A stretch of 37,536 bases of DNA from contig JAAYPE010000008.1 of NCBI GenBank assembly GCA_012519975.1, forward strand, positions 1 through 37,536, given 5' to 3'. Both the position numbers and the translations under genes were made by a program. The notes under the pieces are model-generated. The model ran no database searches. It was not told the origin of the DNA and saw nothing but the letters and a program-made list of their open reading frames with translations. Origin of the DNA: Clostridiales bacterium (GTDB lineage: Bacteria > Bacillota > Clostridia > Oscillospirales > Acutalibacteraceae). Shown here piece by piece: positions 30,742 to 37,536 of this stretch (the first letter of the stretch is position 1; each line of letters opens with the position of its first letter).

Positions 30742-33324
30742 TTAGCCCTTTGCATCATACCAAGTTTTGTCGCAGTTTACATCAACGGTTAGCGGTACTT
30801 TGAGTTTGCAAGCGTTTTCCATCTCTTCCTTGAGAATTTGTGCTGCACGCTCACTCTCGTTTATTGGTGCCTCAACAATTAGCTCATCGTGAACCTGAAG
30901 AATTAGCCTTGATTTCATTCCCTCATTTTTGAGCCTTGCATAAACCCTTACCATTGCTATTTTAATAATATCAGCGGCAGTGCCTTGAATTGGCATATTT
31001 CTTGCAACTCTTTCACCAAATGCACGCAACATAGCATTGGAGGCTGTAAGCTCTGGTAAATATCGCCTACGGTTAAATAGGGTTGTTACATAGCCTGTGT
31101 CTTTAGCGTCGTGTACTACTTTGTCCATATATTCTCTAACGCCTGAGTAATGTTCTAGATATCCTTTAATATAGGTGTCTGCCTCTTTGCGAGTTACTCC
31201 AATGTCTTTTGCAAGAGAAAAAGCACCAATTCCATATACTATTCCAAAATTTACAGCCTTAGCTCTGCTTCTCATAAGCGGTGTAACCATTGAAACGGGC
31301 AGGTTAAATACTTGGGATGCTGTGATTGTGTGTATATCATCTTCTTCTAAAAAGGCGTTAATCATAACTGGGTCGTTTGAAATATCCGCAAGCACTCTAA
31401 GCTCAATTTGCGAATAGTCTGCGTCAATTAAAACATAACCCTCTTTAGCTCTAAAAAACTTGCGTAATTCTCTGCCAAGCTCCGAACGCACCGGAATATT
31501 TTGCAAGTTAGGCTCAGTCGACGAAATTCTGCCCGTCCTTGTTTCTGTTTGGTTAAGGGTTGAGTGAATTCGGCCATCTTGTGCGATAACTTTTAATAGG
31601 CCGTCACAATATGTTGATTTAAGCTTTGCAAGCGTTCTGTACTGCAAAACATCTTCAACAACAGGATGCATATGTGCAAGGCTCTCTAGGACATCGGCGC
31701 TTGTTGAATAGCCTGTTTTTGTCTTTTTTTGAACAGGTAGTCCAAGGTCTTCAAACAAAGCTACACCAAGCTGTTTTGGTGAGTTTAGGTTAAATTCATA
31801 CCCAACCTCGCTGTATATTCGTTTTTCTATCTCTTCTATTTTTTTTGCCAAATCCGTTCCAAAATCTTCGATACCTTTTGCGTCAACTTCAAAACCTGTT
31901 TTCTCCATAGAAGCTAGAACCAAGGCTAGAGGTATTTCTATATCACGAAGAAGGGATTGCTGGTTGTTTTGCTCAATTTCAAAGTCTAGTTTATCACAAA
32001 GAGGGATAAGCACTGACGCTTGCTGAGCCACTTCATTTTCAGTGTCGATATTTATCTGTGGGATATTATATTCTTGAGCAAGTCGGGTAACATCATAGCT
32101 GTTTGCGGATGGATTTAAAACATAGCCAGCAAGTGAAGTATCCATTTTTATATTTTTAATGTCAATATCATTATCTATACAAAATCTAAAAAGCTCTTTG
32201 CTATCTGATGTGTATTTTTCAATACCTTCGTCACCCAAAAATTTAGAAACAAACGGCAAAAATTCTAAGTCCGTGTTGCTTACATTTATTACCTTTTCGT
32301 CGGTGCAAAAAAACATATCTCTAATTTGAAGATTTTCGTACTCAGTAATAAAATATGCCTTTGAGCTTTGTTTTATGATATTGTAAAGCTTGTTGTAGTC
32401 GCTCGTTTTTTCAAGCGACATTTTTTTTGCATTTTCAAGGTTTTCAAAAGTGGCATTAGCGTTAAGACCTAGCCGTTCCATTGTTGAGAACATTTCAAGA
32501 GATGCCAAAATCTCTAATGATTTTTCATCGTCGGCATCAGCTTTAATATAGCTTTGCAAATCGGTATCTACTGGAACTTCTAAAAAAATTGTGCCAAGCT
32601 CGTGGCTTAAATAAGCCTTGTCTTTATCATTGATAAGCTTGTTTTTAACTCCTGTTTTTATATCAAGAGTGTCAATATTATTATAAATATTATCTATATC
32701 AGAAAATCTTTGAATAAGGTCAGATGCAGTTTTTTGTCCCACACCTGCAACACCGGGAATATTGTCTGAACTATCTCCCATTAGAGCTTTTATTTCTATC
32801 AATTGTTTTGGGGTTACCCCATATTCTTCTTTGATTTTTTTTGTATCATACTGTATAGTTTGTGGTTTGCCCGCTTTTGTTGAGGCAAGCAAAACATTAG
32901 TATTATCGTTTACAAGTTGCAAACTGTCCCTGTCACCAGTTGCTATATAGCAAAAGTCTTCTCCCTTGCAAGAGGCTGAAAGAGTGCCCAAAATGTCATC
33001 TGCCTCATATCCCTCTTTTTCAACGATTGTGTATCCAAGAGCCGTTAGCAACTCTTTGAGTATTGGCATTTGTTGTGCAAGCTCGGGTGGCATACCTTTC
33101 CTTTGAGCCTTGTACTCATCATAAAGCTTGTGCCTAAAAGTAGGTGCTTTAAGGTCAAAAGCAATGGCTGTGGCATCTGGAGAATATTCTTCTTGAAGTT
33201 TTAACAAAATATTCATAAAGCCATAAATACCATTGGTGAATTGACCGTCTTTTGTTGTGAGCAATTTTATGCCATAAAAAGCTCTATTTAATATGCTGTT
33301 TCCATCAATTACTAGCAGTTTCAT
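30742..33324 (-). CDS. polA: DNA polymerase I, proofreading site degenerate
   Basis: 860 residues. The 5' nuclease (flap endonuclease, 1-290) carries LVIDGNSILNRAFYG, EADDILGT (107-114), ATGDRDSLQ and LMGDSSDNIPGV. Residues 310-450 are the 3'-5' exonuclease fold without its acid residues: the DxE motif position reads AYFITEYENLQ, as in Bacillus-type PolA. The polymerase domain (460-860) is complete: motif A LIDADYSQIELR with D636, motif B RSRAKAVNFGIVYG, motif C QVHDE with D813. Function: repair and Okazaki-fragment processing. GAAAGGA lies 7 nt before ATG. It heads the minus-strand cluster, with a promoter at 33379-33407. Confidence 0.97.
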   Translation of the reverse strand: MKLLVIDGNSILNRAFYGIKLLTTKDGQFTNGIYGFMNILLKLQEEYSPDATAIAFDLKAPTFRHKLYDEYKAQRKGMPPELAQQMPILKELLTALGYTIVEKEGYEADDILGTLSASCKGEDFCYIATGDRDSLQLVNDNTNVLLASTKAGKPQTIQYDTKKIKEEYGVTPKQLIEIKALMGDSSDNIPGVAGVGQKTASDLIQRFSDIDNIYNNIDTLDIKTGVKNKLINDKDKAYLSHELGTIFLEVPVDTDLQSYIKADADDEKSLEILASLEMFSTMERLGLNANATFENLENAKKMSLEKTSDYNKLYNIIKQSSKAYFITEYENLQIRDMFFCTDEKVINVSNTDLEFLPFVSKFLGDEGIEKYTSDSKELFRFCIDNDIDIKNIKMDTSLAGYVLNPSANSYDVTRLAQEYNIPQINIDTENEVAQQASVLIPLCDKLDFEIEQNNQQSLLRDIEIPLALVLASMEKTGFEVDAKGIEDFGTDLAKKIEEIEKRIYSEVGYEFNLNSPKQLGVALFEDLGLPVQKKTKTGYSTSADVLESLAHMHPVVEDVLQYRTLAKLKSTYCDGLLKVIAQDGRIHSTLNQTETRTGRISSTEPNLQNIPVRSELGRELRKFFRAKEGYVLIDADYSQIELRVLADISNDPVMINAFLEEDDIHTITASQVFNLPVSMVTPLMRSRAKAVNFGIVYGIGAFSLAKDIGVTRKEADTYIKGYLEHYSGVREYMDKVVHDAKDTGYVTTLFNRRRYLPELTASNAMLRAFGERVARNMPIQGTAADIIKIAMVRVYARLKNEGMKSRLILQVHDELIVEAPINESERAAQILKEEMENACKLKVPLTVDVNCDKTWYDAKG

Positions 33325-33378
33325 ACATTTATCCTTTCAAGGAAATTAAACCCAAAACTTAGCGATTTTATGCGAAAT

Positions 33379-33407
33379 ATTATATCACCAAATATAAAAT
33401 ATTGCAA
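33379..33407 (-). promoter_or_regulatory. polA promoter
   Basis: On the minus strand: TTGCAA (33407-33402), 17-bp spacer, TATAAT (33384-33379) with TGn extension. The leader is about 50 nt. Its -35 hexamer is shared with the divergent dusB promoter. Confidence 0.7.
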
Positions 33408-33429
33408 ATTACAAGGTTTGTGATAAAAT
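33402..33429 (+). promoter_or_regulatory. dusB promoter
   Basis: TTGCAA at 33402-33407, 16-bp spacer, TAAAAT at 33424-33429 preceded by TGA (extended -10). The same self-complementary TTGCAA acts as -35 of the polA promoter on the other strand. Confidence 0.65.
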
Positions 33430-33481
33430 ATATTGAAAACTATCTTTAAATATAAAAAATGATAACTAGGAGTGTAAATTT

Positions 33482-34456
33482 TTGAACATTGGTAATGTTA
33501 AAATAGATGGTCTTTCTGCCCTTGCACCAATGGCAGGAGTTGCAGACAGAGCTTTTAGAGAGGTTTGTGTGGGCTATGGTGCGTCGTATGTTGTTGGGGA
33601 GATGGCAAGCTCTAAGGGGATTACATTGTCTGATAATAAAAGCACTGAGCTTTTAACAGTTTATGACATTGAACGCCCAGCGGGAATTCAGCTTTTTGGA
33701 GATGACCCACAAACAGTGGCGAATGCAGCTGTAAAGGCTATGAACTTTACTCCTGACATAATTGATATAAATATGGGATGTCCAGCACCAAAAATTTCTG
33801 GAAACGGTGGTGGCTCTGCTTTGCTAAAAAACCAAAAGCTTGCACAGGATATTGCAAAAGCAGTTGTAGACAGTGTTGATGTTCCAGTTACTGTAAAAAT
33901 TCGCACGGGTTGGGATTTTGATAACATTGTTGCCGTTGAAATGGCAAAAAGGATGGAGAGCGTAGGCGTGAGCGCAATCACTGTTCACGGGCGTACTAAA
34001 GTGCAAATGTATTCACCACCAGTAAATATTGACATAATCAGGCAAGTAAAAGAGGCGGTGTCTATTCCTGTTATTGCAAATGGTGACATTACAGATGGCA
34101 AAAGTGCTGCAAAAATGATAGAGCAAACTAACTGTGACCTTGTTATGGTTGGCAGGGGAGCGCTTGGAAGACCTTGGGTCTTTTCTCAAATCAGTGCTTA
34201 TATAAATCACGAAATTGTAATGCCGGAGCCTCCTGTTTCGGAACGAATGATGGTTATGCTAAAGCATATTAAAAAGATTTGTGACTATAAGGGCGATTAT
34301 ATTGGAATGCGTGAGGCAAGAAAACACGCAGCGTGGTATATAAAAGGTATGCGTGGTGCTGCAAGTTTTAGGCAGGAAATTGGAAAGCTTGAAAAAATGG
34401 AGCAGTTAGAAGAACTAGCGTATAAGGTCGTCGTGCAATCAAAGCAGGAAGAATAA
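33482..34456 (+). CDS. dusB: tRNA dihydrouridine synthase DusB
   Basis: FMN- and NADPH-dependent enzyme reducing uridines in the tRNA D-loop. About 324 residues, TIM barrel plus helical domain. Motifs: LAPMAGVADRAFR near residue 12, QLFGDDP, the catalytic Cys100 in IDINMGCPAPKISGNGGGSAL (start of it), VTVKIRTGWD and VHGRTK. TTG start 9 nt after AGGAG at 33468-33472. Its own promoter lies about 50 bp upstream, divergent from polA; metG follows after 77 bp with no obvious terminator between. Confidence 0.93.
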   Translation: MNIGNVKIDGLSALAPMAGVADRAFREVCVGYGASYVVGEMASSKGITLSDNKSTELLTVYDIERPAGIQLFGDDPQTVANAAVKAMNFTPDIIDINMGCPAPKISGNGGGSALLKNQKLAQDIAKAVVDSVDVPVTVKIRTGWDFDNIVAVEMAKRMESVGVSAITVHGRTKVQMYSPPVNIDIIRQVKEAVSIPVIANGDITDGKSAAKMIEQTNCDLVMVGRGALGRPWVFSQISAYINHEIVMPEPPVSERMMVMLKHIKKICDYKGDYIGMREARKHAAWYIKGMRGAASFRQEIGKLEKMEQLEELAYKVVVQSKQEE

Positions 34457-34533
34457 GCCTTGAAAACGGTATAGATTATGGTATATAATATTTTCTAACA
34501 CATTTTATTGTATAAATTTTAGGAGGAGTCGGC

Positions 34534-36468
34534 GTGAATAAGGGCAAATATTACATTACTACTGCCATTGCTTACACATCCCGTAAGCCACACATAGGGA
34601 ATACTTATGAAATTGTTATGACTGATGCACTTGCAAGGTACAAGCGAATGCAAGGTTATGATGTTTTCTTTTTAACTGGGACGGATGAGCACGGGCAAAA
34701 AATTGAGGAGTGTGCAAAGGTTGCCGGTGTTTCTCCAAAAGAGTATGTTGACAAGGTTTATAGCGAGATAAAAGATATCTGCGACCTTTTAAATACAACT
34801 TATGACAAGTTTATTAGAACAACGGATAAATATCACGAAGAGGCTGTTCAAAAGATTTTTAAAAAGCTTTATGAGCAAGACGATATTTATAAAAGTGAAT
34901 ACGAGGGTCTTTATTGCACTCCTTGTGAGTCGTTTTGGACAAACTCACAGCTTGTAGATGGCAAATGCCCCGACTGTGGTAGAGAAGTTTGTCCTACTAA
35001 AGAAGAGGCATATTTTTTGCGTCTTTCAAAGTATCAAAAACAGCTTGAAAAATTTATTGAGGATAATCCAAATTACATTTATCCTGAGAGTCGTAAAAAA
35101 GAAATGCTAAATAATTTTATAAAACCTGGACTTCAGGATTTGTGCGTTTCTAGAACATCTTTTAAATGGGGAATACCAGTAAGCTTTGATGATGGCCATG
35201 TAATTTATGTTTGGATTGACGCATTGTCAAACTATATTACAGCACTAGGCTATAGCCCTGATGGCTCGGGCGAACTTTATAACAAATATTGGCCTGCCGA
35301 CGTTCATATTGTGGGCAAAGATATTGTAAGGTTTCATACAATTTACTGGCCTATTATGCTAATGGCACTTGGAGAGACACTGCCAAAACAAGTTTTTGGT
35401 CATCCTTGGCTTTTGTTTGGTACTGACAAAATGTCGAAATCTCGTGGGAATGTTATTTATGCAGATGACCTTGTAAAGCTTTTTGGTGTTGATGCAGTTA
35501 GATATTATCTCCTATCAGAAATGCCTTATACTTCGGACGGCTCAATAACTTATGAAACAATAATAGAAAGATATAATTCAGACCTTGCAAACACAATTGG
35601 AAACCTAGTTAACAGAACAATTGCAATGACTCATAAGTATTTTGATGGGGAAATTTTGCCACCTGCTGAAAAAGGCGATTTTGATGACGAGCTTAGCGCA
35701 CTTGCTGTTAAAACAGTCGAAAAGGTCGAAAAATTGCTTTTAGAATATAGGATAAGTGACGCACTAGACGCTATTTTAAATCTTGCAAAGCGTAGCAATA
35801 AATATATTGACGAAACTACTCCTTGGATTCTTGCAAATGATGATAGTAATAAAGCAAGGCTTGGAACTGTGCTTTATAATTTGCTTGAGAGTATCCGTTT
35901 TATCGCGATTTTGCTCTCGCCATTTATGCCTGATACTGCACAAAGCATATTTGAACAAATAGGCACAGACATAACAAGTTATGACAGCCTTAGCTCATTT
36001 GGTGCTTTAAAAACTGGCGAAAAAGTGGGCGTAGGCAAGCCGTTGTTTAATAGAATTGATGCTGAAAAAATGCTTGCAGAAATTGAATCAACTATAAAGC
36101 CACAGGAAGATATTTGCGAAAAAGAAGAGGTTGAGGGAATTGCTCAAATAGGCATTGAGGATTTTGCAAAGGTTGATTTAAGGGTTGCGAGCGTTACAAA
36201 TTGCGAACCAATCAAAAGAGCCAAAAAACTGCTAAAACTCACGCTTGATGATGGCAGTGGTACACCACGAACAGTAGCATCAGGTATTGCACAGTGGTAC
36301 AAACCAGAGGATTTGATAGGTCATAAGGTTATTGTTGTGGCAAATTTAAAGCCTGCAAAACTTTGTGGTGTTGAGAGTTGTGGAATGATTTTGGCAGCAG
36401 ACTGCTCAAATGATGATGTTAGTGTTGTTTTTGTTGACAATTTAGAGGTTGGTGCAAAGGTACGATGA
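34534..36468 (+). CDS. metG: Methionyl-tRNA synthetase
   Basis: Class I synthetase, 644 residues, cytosolic. The HIGH motif reads HIGN (residues 20-23), a variant seen in clostridial MetRS; the zinc knuckle C128/C131-C145/C148 and the DKMSKSRGN loop (KMSKS at 299-303) are intact. The C-terminal tRNA-binding EMAP-type domain (about 535-644: FAKVDLRVASV, VASGIAQWY, ANLKPAKLCGVES) makes it the dimer-forming type. GTG start behind AGGAGGAG at 34521-34528. The stop overlaps the tatD start by 4 bases (ATGA). No T-box leader is visible in the 77 bp upstream. Confidence 0.97.
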   Translation: MNKGKYYITTAIAYTSRKPHIGNTYEIVMTDALARYKRMQGYDVFFLTGTDEHGQKIEECAKVAGVSPKEYVDKVYSEIKDICDLLNTTYDKFIRTTDKYHEEAVQKIFKKLYEQDDIYKSEYEGLYCTPCESFWTNSQLVDGKCPDCGREVCPTKEEAYFLRLSKYQKQLEKFIEDNPNYIYPESRKKEMLNNFIKPGLQDLCVSRTSFKWGIPVSFDDGHVIYVWIDALSNYITALGYSPDGSGELYNKYWPADVHIVGKDIVRFHTIYWPIMLMALGETLPKQVFGHPWLLFGTDKMSKSRGNVIYADDLVKLFGVDAVRYYLLSEMPYTSDGSITYETIIERYNSDLANTIGNLVNRTIAMTHKYFDGEILPPAEKGDFDDELSALAVKTVEKVEKLLLEYRISDALDAILNLAKRSNKYIDETTPWILANDDSNKARLGTVLYNLLESIRFIAILLSPFMPDTAQSIFEQIGTDITSYDSLSSFGALKTGEKVGVGKPLFNRIDAEKMLAEIESTIKPQEDICEKEEVEGIAQIGIEDFAKVDLRVASVTNCEPIKRAKKLLKLTLDDGSGTPRTVASGIAQWYKPEDLIGHKVIVVANLKPAKLCGVESCGMILAADCSNDDVSVVFVDNLEVGAKVR

Positions 36469-37229
36469 CACAAAAAATTTTTGACTCCCACGCACATTAT
36501 GATGACGAAGCGTTTAACAATGACCGTGAAGATGTTTTGGACGGTTTGTTAAATGATAAAGTTTGTGGAATTATAAATTGTGGCGTTGATATTAAGACAT
36601 CTGTTTTTTCGCTTAAGCTTGCAAAAAAATATGATAAAATATATTGTGCTTGTGGTTTTCATCCTCACGAGGCTACAAACGCAGATGATAATGCAATCAA
36701 AGAGCTAAAAGAGTTGCTAAAAGAGCCAAAGGCTATTGCAGTTGGTGAAATAGGGCTAGACTATCATTATGATTTTTCTCCAAGAGAGGTTCAAATCAAA
36801 GTTTTTGAGCAACAACTGCAAGTCGCAAACAAGCTTGATTTGCCTGTTATTGTTCACGATAGGGAGTCGCACGAGGATGTTTTAAGACTTCTAAAGCAAT
36901 ACAAACCCAAAGGTGTTGTCCATTGCTTTTCAGGCAGTGTTGAAATGGCAAAAGAGGTCGTAAAGCTTGGTATGTATATCGGTATCGGTGGTGCAGTTAC
37001 ATTTAAAAATGCAAAAAAGCCCGTGCAGGTTGCGCAAGCTGTCCCAATTGATAGACTGCTCTTAGAAACAGATGCACCGTATATGTCGCCTGTTCCACTT
37101 CGTGGCAAGCGTTGCACATCGGATTATATATATTATACCGCAGAAAAAATTGCAGCACTAAGGGAGATCGCAGTGGATGATTTGCTATCTCAAAACATAA
37201 AGAATATAAAAACATTGTTTAATATTTAA
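36465..37229 (+). CDS. tatD: TatD family deoxyribonuclease
   Basis: Metal-dependent hydrolase of the TatD/YcfH group, 254 residues, amidohydrolase barrel. Metal ligands are seen in DSHAHYDDEAF (N-terminal HxH), VGEIGLDYH, PVIVHDRES, VVHCFSG and LLETDAPYMSP. Proteins of this type show 3'-5' exonuclease or D-aminoacyl-tRNA-related roles depending on the member. The ATGA overlap with metG is the standard metG-tatD arrangement of Firmicutes. Two hairpins follow the stop. Confidence 0.95.
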   Translation: MTQKIFDSHAHYDDEAFNNDREDVLDGLLNDKVCGIINCGVDIKTSVFSLKLAKKYDKIYCACGFHPHEATNADDNAIKELKELLKEPKAIAVGEIGLDYHYDFSPREVQIKVFEQQLQVANKLDLPVIVHDRESHEDVLRLLKQYKPKGVVHCFSGSVEMAKEVVKLGMYIGIGGAVTFKNAKKPVQVAQAVPIDRLLLETDAPYMSPVPLRGKRCTSDYIYYTAEKIAALREIAVDDLLSQNIKNIKTLFNI

Positions 37230-37233
37230 GGAT

Positions 37234-37260
37234 AAAAAGTCGCTCTATGAGTGGCTTTTT
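37234..37260 (+). terminator. Intrinsic terminator after tatD
   Basis: AAAAAGTCGCTC (37234-37245) pairs with GAGTGGCTTTTT (37249-37260) with two wobble pairs and a 3-nt loop; the T-run is in the stem. Confidence 0.75.
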
Positions 37261-37263
37261 ATG

Positions 37264-37291
37264 TAATACCCTCTTGTTTTAGAGGGTATTA
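37264..37291. other. Second hairpin between convergent genes
   Basis: TAATACCCTCT (37264-37274) pairs perfectly with AGAGGGTATTA (37281-37291) around a 6-nt loop, with no T-run next to it on either strand. It lies three bases after the tatD terminator and 23 bp after the stop of the convergent partial gene. Confidence 0.6.
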
Positions 37292-37313
37292 TCAAGTGCG
37301 TAACTTTAAAAGA

Positions 37314-37536
37314 TTATCGGATATATCCTCTGCCAGAAAAATCAGTTGCTCGCACTGTAATTTTTGCATTGCTTTGGTTATCATCTTTATATAAAATGCT
37401 TTTAACTTCACCCATTGCAATGACGGTTTTAACCTTTTTATCATCATACTCTATGAACCCGAGTGATACTTTTTGATTTTTATTTAAAAGATTTACGCTA
37501 TTTTGGTCTAGCTTTCCAGTTAAATAAAAAATTGGA
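37314..37536 (-). CDS. 3' end of an unidentified gene (continues past the window)
   Basis: A minus-strand frame is open from the window edge to TAA at 37316-37314, giving 73 residues. The visible part alternates strand-like and polar stretches (PIFYLTGKLDQNS, KVSLGFIEYDDKKVK, TVIAMGEVKSI, AKITVRATDFSGRGYIR). The order 'tG...NLL..N.KVSL.f' followed by a conserved-looking MGEV is faintly like the pyridoxamine-phosphate-oxidase split barrel, but that is a weak guess. No start or motif can be assessed. Confidence 0.6.
   Translation of the reverse strand, partial: PIFYLTGKLDQNSVNLLNKNQKVSLGFIEYDDKKVKTVIAMGEVKSILYKDDNQSNAKITVRATDFSGRGYIR

Noticed and set aside
34457..34533. T-box or SAM riboswitch upstream of metG
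   Set aside because: Only 77 bp are available after dusB, with no T-box sequence or riboswitch core recognisable.

Overview
The window reads as chromosomal DNA of a low-GC, AT-rich Firmicute, most likely a Clostridia member of the Oscillospiraceae/Ruminococcaceae type. Supporting this: strong AGGAGG-type ribosome binding sites, sigma-A promoters with TGn-extended -10 boxes, a Gram-positive PolC replicase, a HisZ-dependent short HisG, and an EFR1-type flavodoxin/ferredoxin protein. The lineage is inferred; no rRNA is present.

Layout. Positions 1-141 hold the 3' end of a frame built from 33-bp tandem repeats, followed by about 700 bp of AT-rich DNA with DnaA-box-like sites and the promoter of an SDR gene. 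Single genes follow: SDR oxidoreductase, acyl carrier protein, EFR1 ferredoxin, and a tiny Asn/Gln-rich ORF on the minus strand. Positions 3591-13742 are one long plus-strand operon: pyrH, frr, uppS, cdsA, dxr, rseP, ispG, polC (nucleotide supply, ribosome recycling, MEP isoprenoid and undecaprenyl synthesis, phospholipid precursor, site-2 protease, replicase). Positions 13751-20197 are the histidine operon hisZ-G-D-C-B-A-I-E with its own promoter and a terminator-like leader hairpin; hisH and hisF are missing from it. Positions 20211-25448 are a mixed accessory stretch: CmpB-type membrane protein, HD-domain protein, Cof-type HAD phosphatase, a PPase-like/NUDIX fusion, a membrane-anchored C39-like peptidase, tRNA-Arg(CCG) and a YfcE-type phosphodiesterase. 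Positions 25448-26705 are three tightly packed genes for small proteins I do not recognise. Then come a FAD/Rieske oxidoreductase, and the minus-strand cluster polA-rimI-tsaD-rfbB divergent from dusB-metG-tatD. The right edge cuts an unidentified minus-strand gene.

Most interesting points. (1) PolC is about 1246 residues and lacks the DEDD proofreading exonuclease normally inserted in its PHP domain, while all nine expected PHP metal ligands are kept; PolA in the same window also lacks the proofreading carboxylates. (2) A degenerate inorganic-pyrophosphatase-like domain is fused to an intact NUDIX domain. (3) The divergent polA and dusB promoters appear to share one self-complementary -35 hexamer. 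(4) The left-edge repeat copies differ only at synonymous third positions. (5) An uncharacterised three-gene module and a 51-residue protein that is about two thirds Asn+Gln. (6) A his operon without hisHF and with a possible attenuator. I see no CRISPR array, insertion sequence, prophage or obvious defence system.
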